In this document: one piece after another, positions 7,701 through 15,802 of the stretch
Position numbering within the stretch: the first letter of the stretch is position 1
How the letters are laid out: each line of letters opens with the position of its first letter
Assembly: GCF_001027285.1 (NCBI RefSeq)
Contig: NZ_CP011509.1
Span: 918,501 to 982,500 of the forward strand
Direction of reading: 5' to 3'
Source of the DNA: Archangium gephyra
GTDB lineage: Bacteria > Myxococcota > Myxococcia > Myxococcales > Myxococcaceae
Length of the DNA stretch: 64,000 nt
Position numbers and translations under genes: made by a program
Notes under the pieces: model-generated
What the model saw: only the letters and a program-made list of their open reading frames with translations
Told to the model about the DNA's origin: nothing
The model's database searches: none

Positions 7701-9177
7701 GTGGGGCGCCCTGGGGAAGGTCCAGCAGCTGGAGGCGCAGTGGCCCCAGCTCGTTTCCCTCGTGGCTCCTGCTTCCTCCTCGTCCGAGCCCGGGACGGCT
7801 CCGCAGGTGGAGGCGCTCGCCGCGGTGCGGGCCATCTCCGGGGAGCTGGAGCTCGAGCGGCTGGGGGCGGCGCTGGTGCGCGTGGCCGTCGAGCACGCGG
7901 CGGCTCAGCGCGGGGTCTTGCTGCTCGCCCAGGATGGCGCGCTCTCGGTCGTGGCGAGCTCGGCGCCCGGGGAGGAGGCGCTGCCCTGGAGTCTGCTCTC
8001 CTACGCGCAGCGCACCGGGGAGCACGTGCTCATCGCCGACGCCTCCCTGCCGCATCCGTTCTCCTCCGAGGTCTACTTCGGGCGTGGCCGGCTCCAGTCG
8101 GTGCTCTGCCTGCCGCTGGGGAGCCAGGAGAAGCTCCAGGGGCTGCTATACCTGGAGAACACCGAGTCTTCCCATGCCTTCACCCCGGCGCGTCTGTCAT
8201 TGCTCGGGCACCTGGCCGCTCAAGCCGCGCTCCTGCTCGGGAGCGCGCGGCGGTACGCCGAGCTCCAGCGCTCCGAGGCCACACTGCGTGGCGCCAACGA
8301 GGCGCTCGCGCAGCGCGTGGAGGAGCAGACGTGGCGGCTTGAGCAGGCCCAGGCCCGGCTGGCGGACGCCTCGCGTGAGGCGGGCCTGAGCGAGATGGCC
8401 GCCAGCGTGCTCCACAACGTGGGCAACGTCCTCACCAGCGCCCTGCTCAACGCCCAGATGCTCAACGAGAAGGTGGGGGCCTCGCGCATGGTCCGGCTCA
8501 AGCAACTCACGGACCTGCTCGAGACGCATCGGGAGCGGCTGGGGGAGTTCCTGACGCGGGAGCCTCAAGGTGCTCAGCTGTTGAACTACCTCTTCAGCCT
8601 GGCCGATGAGCTGTTGCGCGAGCACGCGTCGATGACGCAGAGCGCGGGGAAGTTGACGGAGCACCTCGAGCACCTGCGCGCCATCCTCCAGGTGCAGCAG
8701 TCCTATTCGCGCGGCTCGCTGCTGCCCGAGGAGTTCTCGCTCTCGCAGCTCATCGAGGATGCCTTGAGCATCCAGCTGCCCGCGCTCCAGCGCCACGGCA
8801 TCACCGTGACGCGGGAGTTCCGCGCGCAACCCAGGGCACGGCTGGACAAGCACCGGGTGCTGCAGATCCTCATCAACCTGCTCACCAATGCGCGCAACGC
8901 GATGAGTGAGATGCCCGCGGAGCGGCGGCTGCTGCACGTGCGGCTGGACGCGGAGGGGAGCACGGCGCGCATCCAGGTGGTGGACAGCGGCAAGGGAGTC
9001 GCACCGGAGCACCGCGAGCGGCTGTTCTCGCAAGGCTTCACCACGCGCGCGGATGGACAGGGCCTGGGGCTCCATTCGAGTGCGCTGGCGGCGAAGTCGC
9101 TGGGAGGGCGGCTCACGCTGGAGAGCGAAGGGCCGGGCCAGGGTGCCACGGCCACGCTGGAGCTCCCGCTCGCGTAG
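4732..9177 (+). CDS. AAA ATPase / GAF / histidine kinase fusion
   Basis: A 1481-residue signalling protein. An AAA_16-type ATPase comes first: Walker A GYSGIGKSS at about 63-71 and Walker B LVLFLDDLQWID at about 190-201. About 700 helical, TPR-like residues follow, then a GAF domain (about 1030-1165), a coiled coil, an H-box around H1228 (SVLHNVGNVL) and a C-terminal HATPase domain (N-box near 1381, then VVDSGKGV and GQGLGLH). Relatives of this architecture usually carry an N-terminal Ser/Thr protein kinase domain, and none is present here. No membrane segment or receiver is seen. I chose ATG 4732 after AGAGG; GTG 4633 and ATG 4639/4765 are alternatives. No cognate response regulator is adjacent. 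Confidence 0.88.
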   Translation: MILLASFRAPPMRHPPGGSFPSPPPDSWPPSRLYGRETPIAQLLRGFERVVQEGRSELILVCGYSGIGKSSVVHALREPVARKQGFFLSGKADQFQQHIPYATLAQALRALTERLLAGPEEQLARWRQRLREALGGQGQLLVDVVPLLEQVLGRQPALPELPAGEAQHRFHRLVQRFLGVFATSSHPLVLFLDDLQWIDLASLQLLQYLLTRPETPPLLLLGAYRDNEVSPSHALALALRELREEGVRMSQLRLEPLSREHVQQLVAESLPGAAESTAGPLAALVHEKTGGNPFFVTRFLLTLHQDGLLSRTPEGEWRWDAAGVRARGYSDNVADFMVSRLRQLPVRTQQLLQLAACVGNVFPRQLLVIVSGAEPGEVEAGLEEAQREGMLVAQGPEQYRFLHDRIQQAAHALIPVREREAVHLRIGRLLLARLSPGELHEKIFDVVGQLNAGGALISDAGERHRLARLNAEAGGKARAATAFRSAVDHFVLAFSLIPGEPWETDPELAFKLQLDRAHGEFMSGNAAEARHLVEALRPRVRTRVQLASVYRLQNDILLAANDIQGAITCLLECLAQMGMPMPSHPSREEVEAANAEVWALMGERSIERLVELPLMTDPDTQAVMDVLAALFTPAIYSDPNLLALHLCRMVSLSLQHGNTEASVHGYGWYGLVLGALFERYQEGHAFGLLACALVERHGFSAARGRALYALEMTSCWVRPLSLSLRHVRDAFLHALQGGDFQIACYCSNHIVTDRLTLGHPLEEVYQESVARLAFARRADFPAVEDVIHHVQCYVQQMRGLSRSFETLSSDTFDEDAFEAGMASEHMGACWYWIIKLQSRFMSGDFPRALEAGNRAAGLTWTSLGHIQLLSFHLYRALALAACYPAAAPEEQRRYLEDLRRHHRQLAEWGSHCPENFRAPERMVFAELSRLDGHLEEALKAYEEAIHSARAHGFLQNEGLASELAARFWRERQAVTVSDTYARQAREAYSKWGALGKVQQLEAQWPQLVSLVAPASSSSEPGTAPQVEALAAVRAISGELELERLGAALVRVAVEHAAAQRGVLLLAQDGALSVVASSAPGEEALPWSLLSYAQRTGEHVLIADASLPHPFSSEVYFGRGRLQSVLCLPLGSQEKLQGLLYLENTESSHAFTPARLSLLGHLAAQAALLLGSARRYAELQRSEATLRGANEALAQRVEEQTWRLEQAQARLADASREAGLSEMAASVLHNVGNVLTSALLNAQMLNEKVGASRMVRLKQLTDLLETHRERLGEFLTREPQGAQLLNYLFSLADELLREHASMTQSAGKLTEHLEHLRAILQVQQSYSRGSLLPEEFSLSQLIEDALSIQLPALQRHGITVTREFRAQPRARLDKHRVLQILINLLTNARNAMSEMPAERRLLHVRLDAEGSTARIQVVDSGKGVAPEHRERLFSQGFTTRADGQGLGLHSSALAAKSLGGRLTLESEGPGQGATATLELPLA

Positions 9178-9307
9178 AACACCTTGCCCGGAGCACGCCG
9201 AGCAATGGCGGGCCCGGGTGCCTTCCCTCGACGGTGAGCCACCGTCAGCCGCCAGGCCAGAAGGGGTCAGTCCGTTCAGGGGGGAGGCTCCGGCCGCGAT
9301 GTGGAGC

Positions 9308-9332
9308 AACTGGTCCGATTGTCGGACCAGTT
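9308..9332. repeat. 25-bp perfect palindromic repeat, copy 1
   Basis: Arms AACTGGTCCGA and TCGGACCAGTT flank the loop TTG. The same 25 bases occur again at 42658-42682. Here it lies between the convergent 3' ends of the ATPase/kinase gene and the EEP-fold lipoprotein gene, where it could act as a bidirectional terminator, a protein-binding site or a dispersed repeat. Confidence 0.8.
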
Positions 9333-9406
9333 CGCACGCCGCGCGACCGGAAGGCGCTCCGTGCCTTCCTGCAAGTGCACCCCTGAAAGAATTCACTTCC
9401 GCTGGC

Positions 9407-10438
9407 TTAGTAATGAATCCGCGCGCTGATGGCGCGATGGCCGGAGTAGTTCAGGTCATCCCGGTCGGCGCCGGTGAATTGCAGGTCGGCGGCATCCCCT
9501 TCGTTGTAGGAGATCGTCTTGCCCAGCGACGAGGTCGCCGCCGCGTTGAAGAAGAGGTAGTCGATGCGGCCGCCCGCCCCGCCCGTCCAGTTGTCGTCGA
9601 GGCAGCCGCGGCTCCCCGCGCAGGCCTCGTAGACCGGATCGTTCCAGCTGTAGTCGGTGGTGCTGGGCACCTGGGAGTTCGCCTGCTTGTACCAGTCCTT
9701 GTAGCCGCCGTTGGCGTAGTCGCCTTCGTTGGAGTCCACGCCCCAGATGATCAGGTTGGCGCCGGTGATCTCCCGCATCTTCGTGTCCGTGAGCTGGAGG
9801 TTCTTCTCGGCGCACCCGCTGTCCGAGCTCGGGCCCTCCTGCATGGTGGGCCAGTGGGACGAGCCGAGGACGACCTTCTTGTTGGTGATGAGGTCCGTGA
9901 AGGCCATCCGCACGCCGATGGAGCGCGACTGGTTGTTGGTCACGCACGAGCCGCTCGCGCCCTTGTACACCTGCCACGTCGCCTTGGTCCCCGAGATGGG
10001 CTGCAGGCGGCCCGTGCGATAGATGATCGCGTTCGTCTGATAGTCCTTCGACGGACCGCAGGGGCTGTTCATCGCCTCCGGGTTCGCCTCGGCGATGACG
10101 TAGTCATACAAGCCGGGCAGGTTGTCCTGCATGTACTTCGCGAGCTCGGCGGCCTGCGCGGCGCCACTCATCTGGTGGACGATGAAGACATCCGGCGAGT
10201 ACGGCTGGGTCTTCATGTAATAGATGAGGTCCTGCCAGTCCCCCGCGCACTGCTCGGTGGCGGTCGGCAGGTTCTCGTAGTTCACGTTGTAGGCCACCAG
10301 GAAGCCCGCGTTGGTGTTCACCGCGACCGCCTGGGACAGCGTATTCAGCGCGCCCGGCTCCGCTGCTTCCTGCACGTCGGCGCTCCCACATCCGAGGACG
10401 AGGGAGGCCAGCACCGACACCGCGACTCTGGGATTCAT
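9407..10438 (-). CDS. EEP-fold (DNase I/exonuclease III-like) lipoprotein, degenerate active site
   Basis: A 343-residue lipoprotein with a signal peptide and lipobox LGCG (cysteine near residue 15). The fold is that of the endonuclease/exonuclease/phosphatase family: AYNVNYEN near the start, VDSNEGD in place of GDxN, GGRIDYLFF, and a C-terminal SGHRAI. Two residues normally essential for metal catalysis look changed. The first-strand Glu of the usual QE pair reads as Met in VHQM, and the Asp of the SDH motif reads as Gly. It may therefore bind rather than cut its target, or use altered chemistry. A canonical EEP protein is encoded about 2 kb away. Confidence 0.8.
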   Translation of the reverse strand: MNPRVAVSVLASLVLGCGSADVQEAAEPGALNTLSQAVAVNTNAGFLVAYNVNYENLPTATEQCAGDWQDLIYYMKTQPYSPDVFIVHQMSGAAQAAELAKYMQDNLPGLYDYVIAEANPEAMNSPCGPSKDYQTNAIIYRTGRLQPISGTKATWQVYKGASGSCVTNNQSRSIGVRMAFTDLITNKKVVLGSSHWPTMQEGPSSDSGCAEKNLQLTDTKMREITGANLIIWGVDSNEGDYANGGYKDWYKQANSQVPSTTDYSWNDPVYEACAGSRGCLDDNWTGGAGGRIDYLFFNAAATSSLGKTISYNEGDAADLQFTGADRDDLNYSGHRAISARIHY

Positions 10439-10574
10439 GAGACCTTCGAGGCTGGGGACCCGAGAAATTCGGGTTCTACCTTGAAAGAGGGTCCCTCCCG
10501 GCCGCCATCCCAGGAATCGCATGGAGGCGTGTTCGACAGGGGGCGGCGAGCGCCCCCTCCTGCTCCGAGCGCTC

Positions 10575-11168
10575 CTACTTCTTGCCCTCGGCGGACATGC
10601 CGCCGTAGCCGGCCTCGACCATCACCTTCCACTTCCACTGGCCGTCACGCTTCACGAGCAGGGAGGTGTTGCGGCCGGTGACCTTCTGCTTGCCCTGGGT
10701 CATCGTGAAGTCGTCGATCACGCTCACCAACGAGTCCGAGAGGACGGAGATCGTCGGCTTGTGGGTCATCTTCAGATCCTTCGGCATGTTCTCGTAGAAG
10801 GGCTTCATCATCGCCGCGTACTCCTCGCGGCTGTACTCCCGGCTCTCGGGCACGCCCTTCAGGTCATCGGTCGCCATGTAGACGGGGAAGTCGTACGCCG
10901 CGAGTGCCCCCTCGAAGTCGCCCTTCTTGCCGAGCTCCTCCTGCTGCTTGAAGAACTCCAGGACCTCCTTCTTCGTCTGCTTCTCGTTGGTGGGCTTGCG
11001 AGCCCCCGGGCCCATCGCCGTCATGTCCATCGCGGCCGCCTGCTCGGAGGTGGCGGCGGGCTTCTGCTCCGCGGGCTTCTGAGCCGCGGGCTTCTGCTCC
11101 TTGTCCTGAGCCCAGGCAGAGCCCGAGAGCGCGACGGCCGTGACGCACACCCAAATCGTACGCTTCAT
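10575..11168 (-). CDS. Secreted NTF2/SnoaL-like protein
   Basis: A 197-residue exported protein with an N-terminal signal peptide (cleavage probably after AWA near residue 20). A short low-complexity linker of repeated QKPAEQKPAA units follows, then a C-terminal domain of about 120 residues with the layout of an NTF2-like/DUF4440 cone fold. This has an initial helix (LEFFKQQEELGKKGDFEGAL), a central MMKPFYENMP helix and curved beta strands ending in RDGQWKWKVMVEAG. Such domains bind small ligands or serve as enzymes, but no catalytic set can be assigned here. Confidence 0.7.
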   Translation of the reverse strand: MKRTIWVCVTAVALSGSAWAQDKEQKPAAQKPAEQKPAATSEQAAAMDMTAMGPGARKPTNEKQTKKEVLEFFKQQEELGKKGDFEGALAAYDFPVYMATDDLKGVPESREYSREEYAAMMKPFYENMPKDLKMTHKPTISVLSDSLVSVIDDFTMTQGKQKVTGRNTSLLVKRDGQWKWKVMVEAGYGGMSAEGKK

Positions 11169-11303
11169 GAATGCCCCCTTCGTGTGGTGGGCCGCGGTGA
11201 CTACTGGACCGTGCGTGAAGGCGTCAATACAGCGGCTCGGAGACCGTGCGGGGACATGACAATCGGCGCGAGGAGGGAGCAGTGCCGCGCCCGGTGTCAC
11301 CCA

Positions 11304-12233
11304 TCAGTACGCGGAGGGGGTCTCCGGCTGGGCTCCGGCGCCCGCGAGCCCGATCCTGGGCGAGAAGGCGTTGGCCAGCTGGGGCGCGGCCTCGGTGGCC
11401 ACCTTCTTCAGGATTCCCGTGGCGGAGCCCTCGGCCACGAGCCCCTTCACGGTGTCGAGGGCCTGGGTCGCGACGCTGACCGCGTTGGCCACCGAGTGGA
11501 GGATGTTCCCCAGGTCCGACTGCTGCTGAGGGGCGGGCGACGTCAGGGCGCCTGGCTGCGGGGGCAGGCCACCGGCGGCGTACGGGTCCATCGTCTGGCC
11601 ACCGGCCAGCGCGTACGGGTCCATCGTCTGGCCACCGGCCAGCGCGGACGGGTCCATCGTCTGGCCACCGGCCAGCGCATACGGGTCCATCAGGCCCAGG
11701 GCGCTGGCCGGGAGGGAGGCCGCCTGGAGGCCCGCGCCGACGAGCCCGGCCGCGCCGTTCGCCACGCCTCCGACGACGTCACCCACGGCCGACAGACCAT
11801 TGCCGAGACCGTTGCCGAGGCCTCCGAACTTGTTGCCGAGACTCCCGAACGCGTTGTCCAGGCCGCCGAAGCCGTTGGGCTTGTTCAGCCCACCCACGGG
11901 CTTGTCGAACCCGTCGAGCCCGAGGTTCGGCCTCTTGCCGCCCGGGAGGTTGCCGTTGATGTCCGGGCGGGGCGAGAACGTGGGCTTGCTGGCGGGCGTG
12001 AGGTCGGGCTTCTTGCCCGGGAGGTTGCCGTTGATGTCCGGGCGAGGCGAGAACGTGGGCTTGTTGGCGGGCGTGAGGTCGGGCTTCTTGCCCGGGAGAT
12101 TGCCGTTGATGTCCGGGCGGGGCGAGAACGTGGGCTTGTTGGCGGGCGTGAGGTCGGGCTTCTTGCCCGGGAGGCTGCTGGGGCCCTTGAAGTCAGGGAT
12201 GGAGAGCTTCGGGAAGTTCTTGCCGATACGCAT
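11304..12233 (-). CDS. Repeat-containing Gly/Pro-rich protein
   Basis: A 309-residue protein with a Shine-Dalgarno GGAG before ATG 12233. It has no signal peptide. Residues 21-95 are three almost identical 25-residue units (PGKKPDLTPANKPTFSPRPD core). A Gly/Asn-rich middle section (about 96-150: GFGGLDNAFGSLGNKFGGLG) follows, then a hydrophobic Gly/Ala stretch, and a second repeat of the 11-residue unit MDPYALAGGQT. The C-terminal 70 residues form a likely amphipathic helix region. Overall it looks like a structural or surface-associated protein. I do not recognise the family. Confidence 0.65.
   Translation of the reverse strand: MRIGKNFPKLSIPDFKGPSSLPGKKPDLTPANKPTFSPRPDINGNLPGKKPDLTPANKPTFSPRPDINGNLPGKKPDLTPASKPTFSPRPDINGNLPGGKRPNLGLDGFDKPVGGLNKPNGFGGLDNAFGSLGNKFGGLGNGLGNGLSAVGDVVGGVANGAAGLVGAGLQAASLPASALGLMDPYALAGGQTMDPSALAGGQTMDPYALAGGQTMDPYAAGGLPPQPGALTSPAPQQQSDLGNILHSVANAVSVATQALDTVKGLVAEGSATGILKKVATEAAPQLANAFSPRIGLAGAGAQPETPSAY
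11583..11690 (-). repeat. 33-bp tandem coding repeat
   Basis: Three 33-base units plus a partial fourth encode MDPYALAGGQT, with one Tyr-to-Ser change. The units are nearly identical at the DNA level, which suggests recent expansion. Confidence 0.85.
11949..12173 (-). repeat. 75-bp tandem coding repeat
   Basis: Three 75-base units encode 25 residues each, a Pro/Lys-rich segment ending in SPRPDINGN. The only amino-acid difference is one Asn/Ser change in the third unit. The near identity of the DNA suggests recent duplication or slippage. Confidence 0.88.
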
Positions 12234-12612
12234 GGATCTATCTCCAGGAAGGAAGGGGCTTGCCGCCGCGAGAGCGGAACGCCTTGACGTGAAGGCGTTA
12301 GTGCAGCGCCCGTGCCAGCGCGGATGGACCTGGAGACGAACGGAATGTCGCGGGTTTACGCGGAGGGGGGCCCGCGCCAAGGGCTCGGTGATGACCGCCG
12401 ACACCAGAGCCCCCTGGAGAGCGCAGTCACCATTGATGACTGCTGTCACCAGGCGTGGGGCTCCAACGCGGCCTCGAGCGAACAACCCGCTCGGCCATCC
12501 ACATGGGTCAACGTTCGAAGCCCCCGTAGCGAGGAAATTCCTCTGTAACCGCCCCGTGGGCGCTGCGTACCCCTCGGCACACCGTCGCATCCCCCCTGAG
12601 CGAGAACACCCC
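12234..12612. other. Intergenic region between divergent genes
   Basis: About 380 bases without a convincing gene, separating the repeat protein from the EEP-fold protein; promoters for both must lie here. The only structure I see is a short inverted repeat, GCAGTCA (12423-12429) and TGACTGC (12437-12443), around a 7-base loop, a possible regulator site. Confidence 0.4.
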
Positions 12613-13944
12613 ATGAGCCTCTGGAGCCCCGCCACCCGTAAGGCCTACCTGCAGCGCACCGCGCCCAAGTCGTCCGCCCGCACGGAGCCGCCCCAGAAGC
12701 CCGCCGCCAGACCGGCCACCCCCCAGAAGCCCGCCGCGCAGCTCCGGTTCCAGGACTCCTTCACTCCGGCGCCACGTTCCGGAGGCGGCTCCAGCCGGAA
12801 GCTCGACCTCAACCCCTCGCCCATCCGCGAGGGCTACTCCGAGCCCATCCGCCCCTCGGAGGTGCCACCGGCGAGGCAGGGCGGCACCGGCATCCTCACG
12901 CTCAACACCGCCAATGGCGCGGGCGAGCAGTACAACGACCCGAAGAATCGCGAGGCCCAGGCCGAGCTCATCCGGCAGTCGGGTGCCTCCATCATCGGGT
13001 TCCAGGAGGTGGACGTGGGCCTCGAGCGCAGTGAGGGCGTGAATACCGCGCTCGATGTCGTCGCCCGGTTCGAGCCTGGCTTCAGTGTCTTCACGGAGAA
13101 GAAGATGAAGCCGGTGGACATCCATCATGAGCCGGTTTCGCTCCCCGCCATCCGCGAGGGCCATGACGGCACCACCCTCTACCAGACGGAGGAAGGCACC
13201 CTCGTCACTGGCGAGTCCTTCTCTGGCGATGACCGGGGCGGCCTGGGCACCTCCAGCACGGAGTCGACCTATGGCAACGCCATCTACGTGGCCGCGCCCC
13301 AGCAGGTCACGGAGGCGTACACCGTGGCGCTGCCGTCCTACTTCAACGTCGAGGGGGACGGCCAGCCGGGCTCCATCGTCCAGGGGGCCTCGCCCGAGGA
13401 GCTCGCGGCCCTGGCCGACGGCCAGCTCACACCGGAGGAGCGCGACCGGCTGGGCGCCGACAACGAGCGTCTTCGCGACCTGCCGAACGCGGGGAACCTC
13501 GTGTCCTCCGAGCCGCGCAGTGCGCTCGTCACCCGCGTGAGGAACCCGGACGGCACCGAGCAGACGATCATCAACGTCCACGTGGCCGTCGAGCCCGAGG
13601 CGCTGCGGGACGCGCAGCTCGCGTACATCGCGCAGCTCGCCGCCGCCGAGAGCAAGGGCCCGCCGGCGCGCGAGGTGGTGGTGATGGGCGACTTCAACTC
13701 CTACTCCGACCAGGTCGCCGAGCACTTCGAGGCCGTGGGGCTGGAGCAGGTCGTGGGCGGCCCCAGCGAGGACGGGGCCAACATCGATCAGATCTGGACC
13801 ACCGCTGGCGTCAACACCCGCAACAGCGCCCAGGTGGAGACGGAGGTCTCCTTCGATCCGAACCCGGACAACCAGAACACGACGGAGCGGGAGACCCGCG
13901 ACACCACCGACCACGACTACGCGGGCTACACCGAGATTTTCTGA
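12613..13944 (+). CDS. Endonuclease/exonuclease/phosphatase family protein
   Basis: A 443-residue protein. The first 95 residues are a basic, Pro/Lys/Ala-rich low-complexity region containing PQKPAA repeats. The rest is an EEP hydrolase domain with its canonical residues: LNTANGAG, catalytic Glu in GFQEVD, INVHVAVE, GDFNSYSD and a terminal TDHD. The family cleaves phosphodiesters or phosphomonoesters with Mg2+, on substrates from DNA to inositol phosphates and sphingomyelin. No classical signal peptide is visible, so export would need another route. An insertion of about 100 residues (roughly 180-290) between strands is unusual. Confidence 0.8.
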   Translation: MSLWSPATRKAYLQRTAPKSSARTEPPQKPAARPATPQKPAAQLRFQDSFTPAPRSGGGSSRKLDLNPSPIREGYSEPIRPSEVPPARQGGTGILTLNTANGAGEQYNDPKNREAQAELIRQSGASIIGFQEVDVGLERSEGVNTALDVVARFEPGFSVFTEKKMKPVDIHHEPVSLPAIREGHDGTTLYQTEEGTLVTGESFSGDDRGGLGTSSTESTYGNAIYVAAPQQVTEAYTVALPSYFNVEGDGQPGSIVQGASPEELAALADGQLTPEERDRLGADNERLRDLPNAGNLVSSEPRSALVTRVRNPDGTEQTIINVHVAVEPEALRDAQLAYIAQLAAAESKGPPAREVVVMGDFNSYSDQVAEHFEAVGLEQVVGGPSEDGANIDQIWTTAGVNTRNSAQVETEVSFDPNPDNQNTTERETRDTTDHDYAGYTEIF

Positions 13945-13968
13945 TCAGCACGGCCCCGACTCACCTTC

Positions 13969-15639
13969 TCACGGCGGGCCCTGGGTGGCCATGGGCCGGC
14001 CGTCACTGGAGGCCTGGGAGGCGGGGACGGGCGCGCCCTGGTTGATCCACCCCGCCACGTCGTTGAGTTGCTCGGGGTTCAATCCCCCGGCGGGCATGGG
14101 GGGCAGCCCCGGCGTAGTGCCCTGGAGGCGCAGGTACAGCTCGCTCTTCAGGTTCCTGGGGATGACGAAGGGGGCGGCCCCGGGGCGGGGGGCCAGCAGC
14201 CGCTGCGCGTTGCCGATGTCATCGCAGCGCGCGAGCCGGAGGTTGCCGGCGTTGCCTCCGGCGGCCCCGTGGCAGTTCGTGCAGAGCGGGTCGATGATGT
14301 CGCGTTGGATGCGGGAGAACGCATCGTCGCGCGTGGCGAGCGCCTGGCAGCGCGCCTCCTGCCCGGGGTCGCCGATGGGGTTGACGGACAGGCCCGGGGT
14401 GGGGATGCCGTCGCCCTGCCTGGGGTCGAAGTACAGGCGCAGCACGGTGCCATTCTTGTCCTCGGCGAGGAAGATGGAGCCGTCCCGGCTCACGGCCACC
14501 CCCACGGGAGCGCCCATGGGCTGGGAGCCCTTCTTGTGCCACCCCTTGATGACCTCAAGGGGCTCGCCCACGGGCCTGCCGGCGGCGTCGGTGGCAATGG
14601 CGACGAGCTTCTGCCCGAAGTCCCGGTACCCGTGCCAGGTGACGAGCAGCTTGCCCTTGTACCAGGGGGGGAACATGCCGCCGAAGTAGTACGTCATGCC
14701 CAGCGGGGCGACGTGGGCGGGCATGAGCAGCGCGGGCTTGCGCATGCGTGAGCAGTCGAAGTCCTTGAACTCCGGGCTGGGCTTGTTGTCGTTGTAGCAG
14801 TAGGGCCACCCGTAGTCCTGCCACGGGGAGAGGATGTTCAGCTCCTCGCGGGGCTCGGTGCGGTCATTGAGGCGCGGGTCCACCCGGCGGATGGAGTCGC
14901 GGGAGTTCTCCCCCTGGAGGAGCAGGCCGGACTTCGGGTGGACGGCGAGGGCCATCGAGTTGCGCAGGCCGACGGCGTAGTTGCTCCACCGGGTGGCGGT
15001 GCGGTTGGGGCCGGTGAGGGCGTAGCGCCGGATGACGCCGCGAGCGGAGGAGCCTTGCGCCTCGGGGCAGAGGCGGCCGTTGGCGCGACGGTAGCCCGCG
15101 GTGGGCTCGCAGTTGTCCGAGGCGGAGCCGCGATTGACATACAGGTAGCCCTGCGTGTCGAAGAGGAGGGCCGTGAGGGGATGGCGCCCGGTGGTGGGGA
15201 GGCCCGCGACGACGGTCTCCACGGTGGCGGCGGGGTCGGCCGCGTCGGGGTTGAAGCGGAACACACGGGAGAGCTCCCCGATGTACAGCAGCCCATCGGG
15301 GCCGATGGCCGCGCCGTGGGGGCGGTCCAACCTGTCGAGCAGCTGACGCTTCACATAGGTCTTCGAGGAGGCGTGCGGAGCCAGCCGCCAGACGGAGCCC
15401 CGCCTGGGCACCCAGCCGCCCATGTCCACGACGATGAGGCTGCCATCCGCGAGCGGCGTCACCGTGCGGGGGAACCGGAACCCATCGGCGACGACGCCCA
15501 CGCAGACACCCTGGGGGGTGGAGACATCGATGCGGGGCAGCCCGTCGCAGGTGCCAGTGGAGGTGTATCCGCCCGTCTGCGCCCTGGCCCCGAGGGGCAG
15601 GGTGACGAGCAGCAGCCAGAGACCGAGTGCCATCTTCAT
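13969..15639 (-). CDS. PQQ-type glucose/sorbosone dehydrogenase fused to cytochrome c
   Basis: A 556-residue exported protein. The signal peptide runs to about residue 20 (cleavage near ARA); ATG 15639 has GGAAG upstream. Residues 30-430 match soluble aldose sugar dehydrogenase beta-propellers: repeated DGxLYIGE, NRGSASDNCE and LVTWHGYRDFGQK segments around the PQQ pocket. The C-terminal 110 residues hold a haem c motif, CTNCH, with a downstream LPPMPAGG supplying the likely axial Met. This would let electrons pass from a periplasmic sugar or aldehyde directly to a haem and on to the respiratory chain. Convergent with the EEP gene. Confidence 0.82.
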   Translation of the reverse strand: MKMALGLWLLLVTLPLGARAQTGGYTSTGTCDGLPRIDVSTPQGVCVGVVADGFRFPRTVTPLADGSLIVVDMGGWVPRRGSVWRLAPHASSKTYVKRQLLDRLDRPHGAAIGPDGLLYIGELSRVFRFNPDAADPAATVETVVAGLPTTGRHPLTALLFDTQGYLYVNRGSASDNCEPTAGYRRANGRLCPEAQGSSARGVIRRYALTGPNRTATRWSNYAVGLRNSMALAVHPKSGLLLQGENSRDSIRRVDPRLNDRTEPREELNILSPWQDYGWPYCYNDNKPSPEFKDFDCSRMRKPALLMPAHVAPLGMTYYFGGMFPPWYKGKLLVTWHGYRDFGQKLVAIATDAAGRPVGEPLEVIKGWHKKGSQPMGAPVGVAVSRDGSIFLAEDKNGTVLRLYFDPRQGDGIPTPGLSVNPIGDPGQEARCQALATRDDAFSRIQRDIIDPLCTNCHGAAGGNAGNLRLARCDDIGNAQRLLAPRPGAAPFVIPRNLKSELYLRLQGTTPGLPPMPAGGLNPEQLNDVAGWINQGAPVPASQASSDGRPMATQGPP

Positions 15640-15802
15640 GAAGTGAGCTTCCCGGAACGCAATCCTACTCCGACTTGGGGTCCGCATGCGCCGGGGGTCC
15701 ACGCTTCGTGGACCCGAACATTCTCAAGAGAAAGCCGCTTGAGCTGCTACCCTCGGAAGGGGCTCGACAATCACGTCTGGTTCCACGCCACGGAGATGTT
15801 TG

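Noticed and set aside
4651..8055. 1100-codon open frame antisense to the ATPase/kinase gene
   Set aside because: Arg/Gly/His-rich translation with no motif, fully overlapping a gene with clear domains. It is a shadow of GC3 codon bias.
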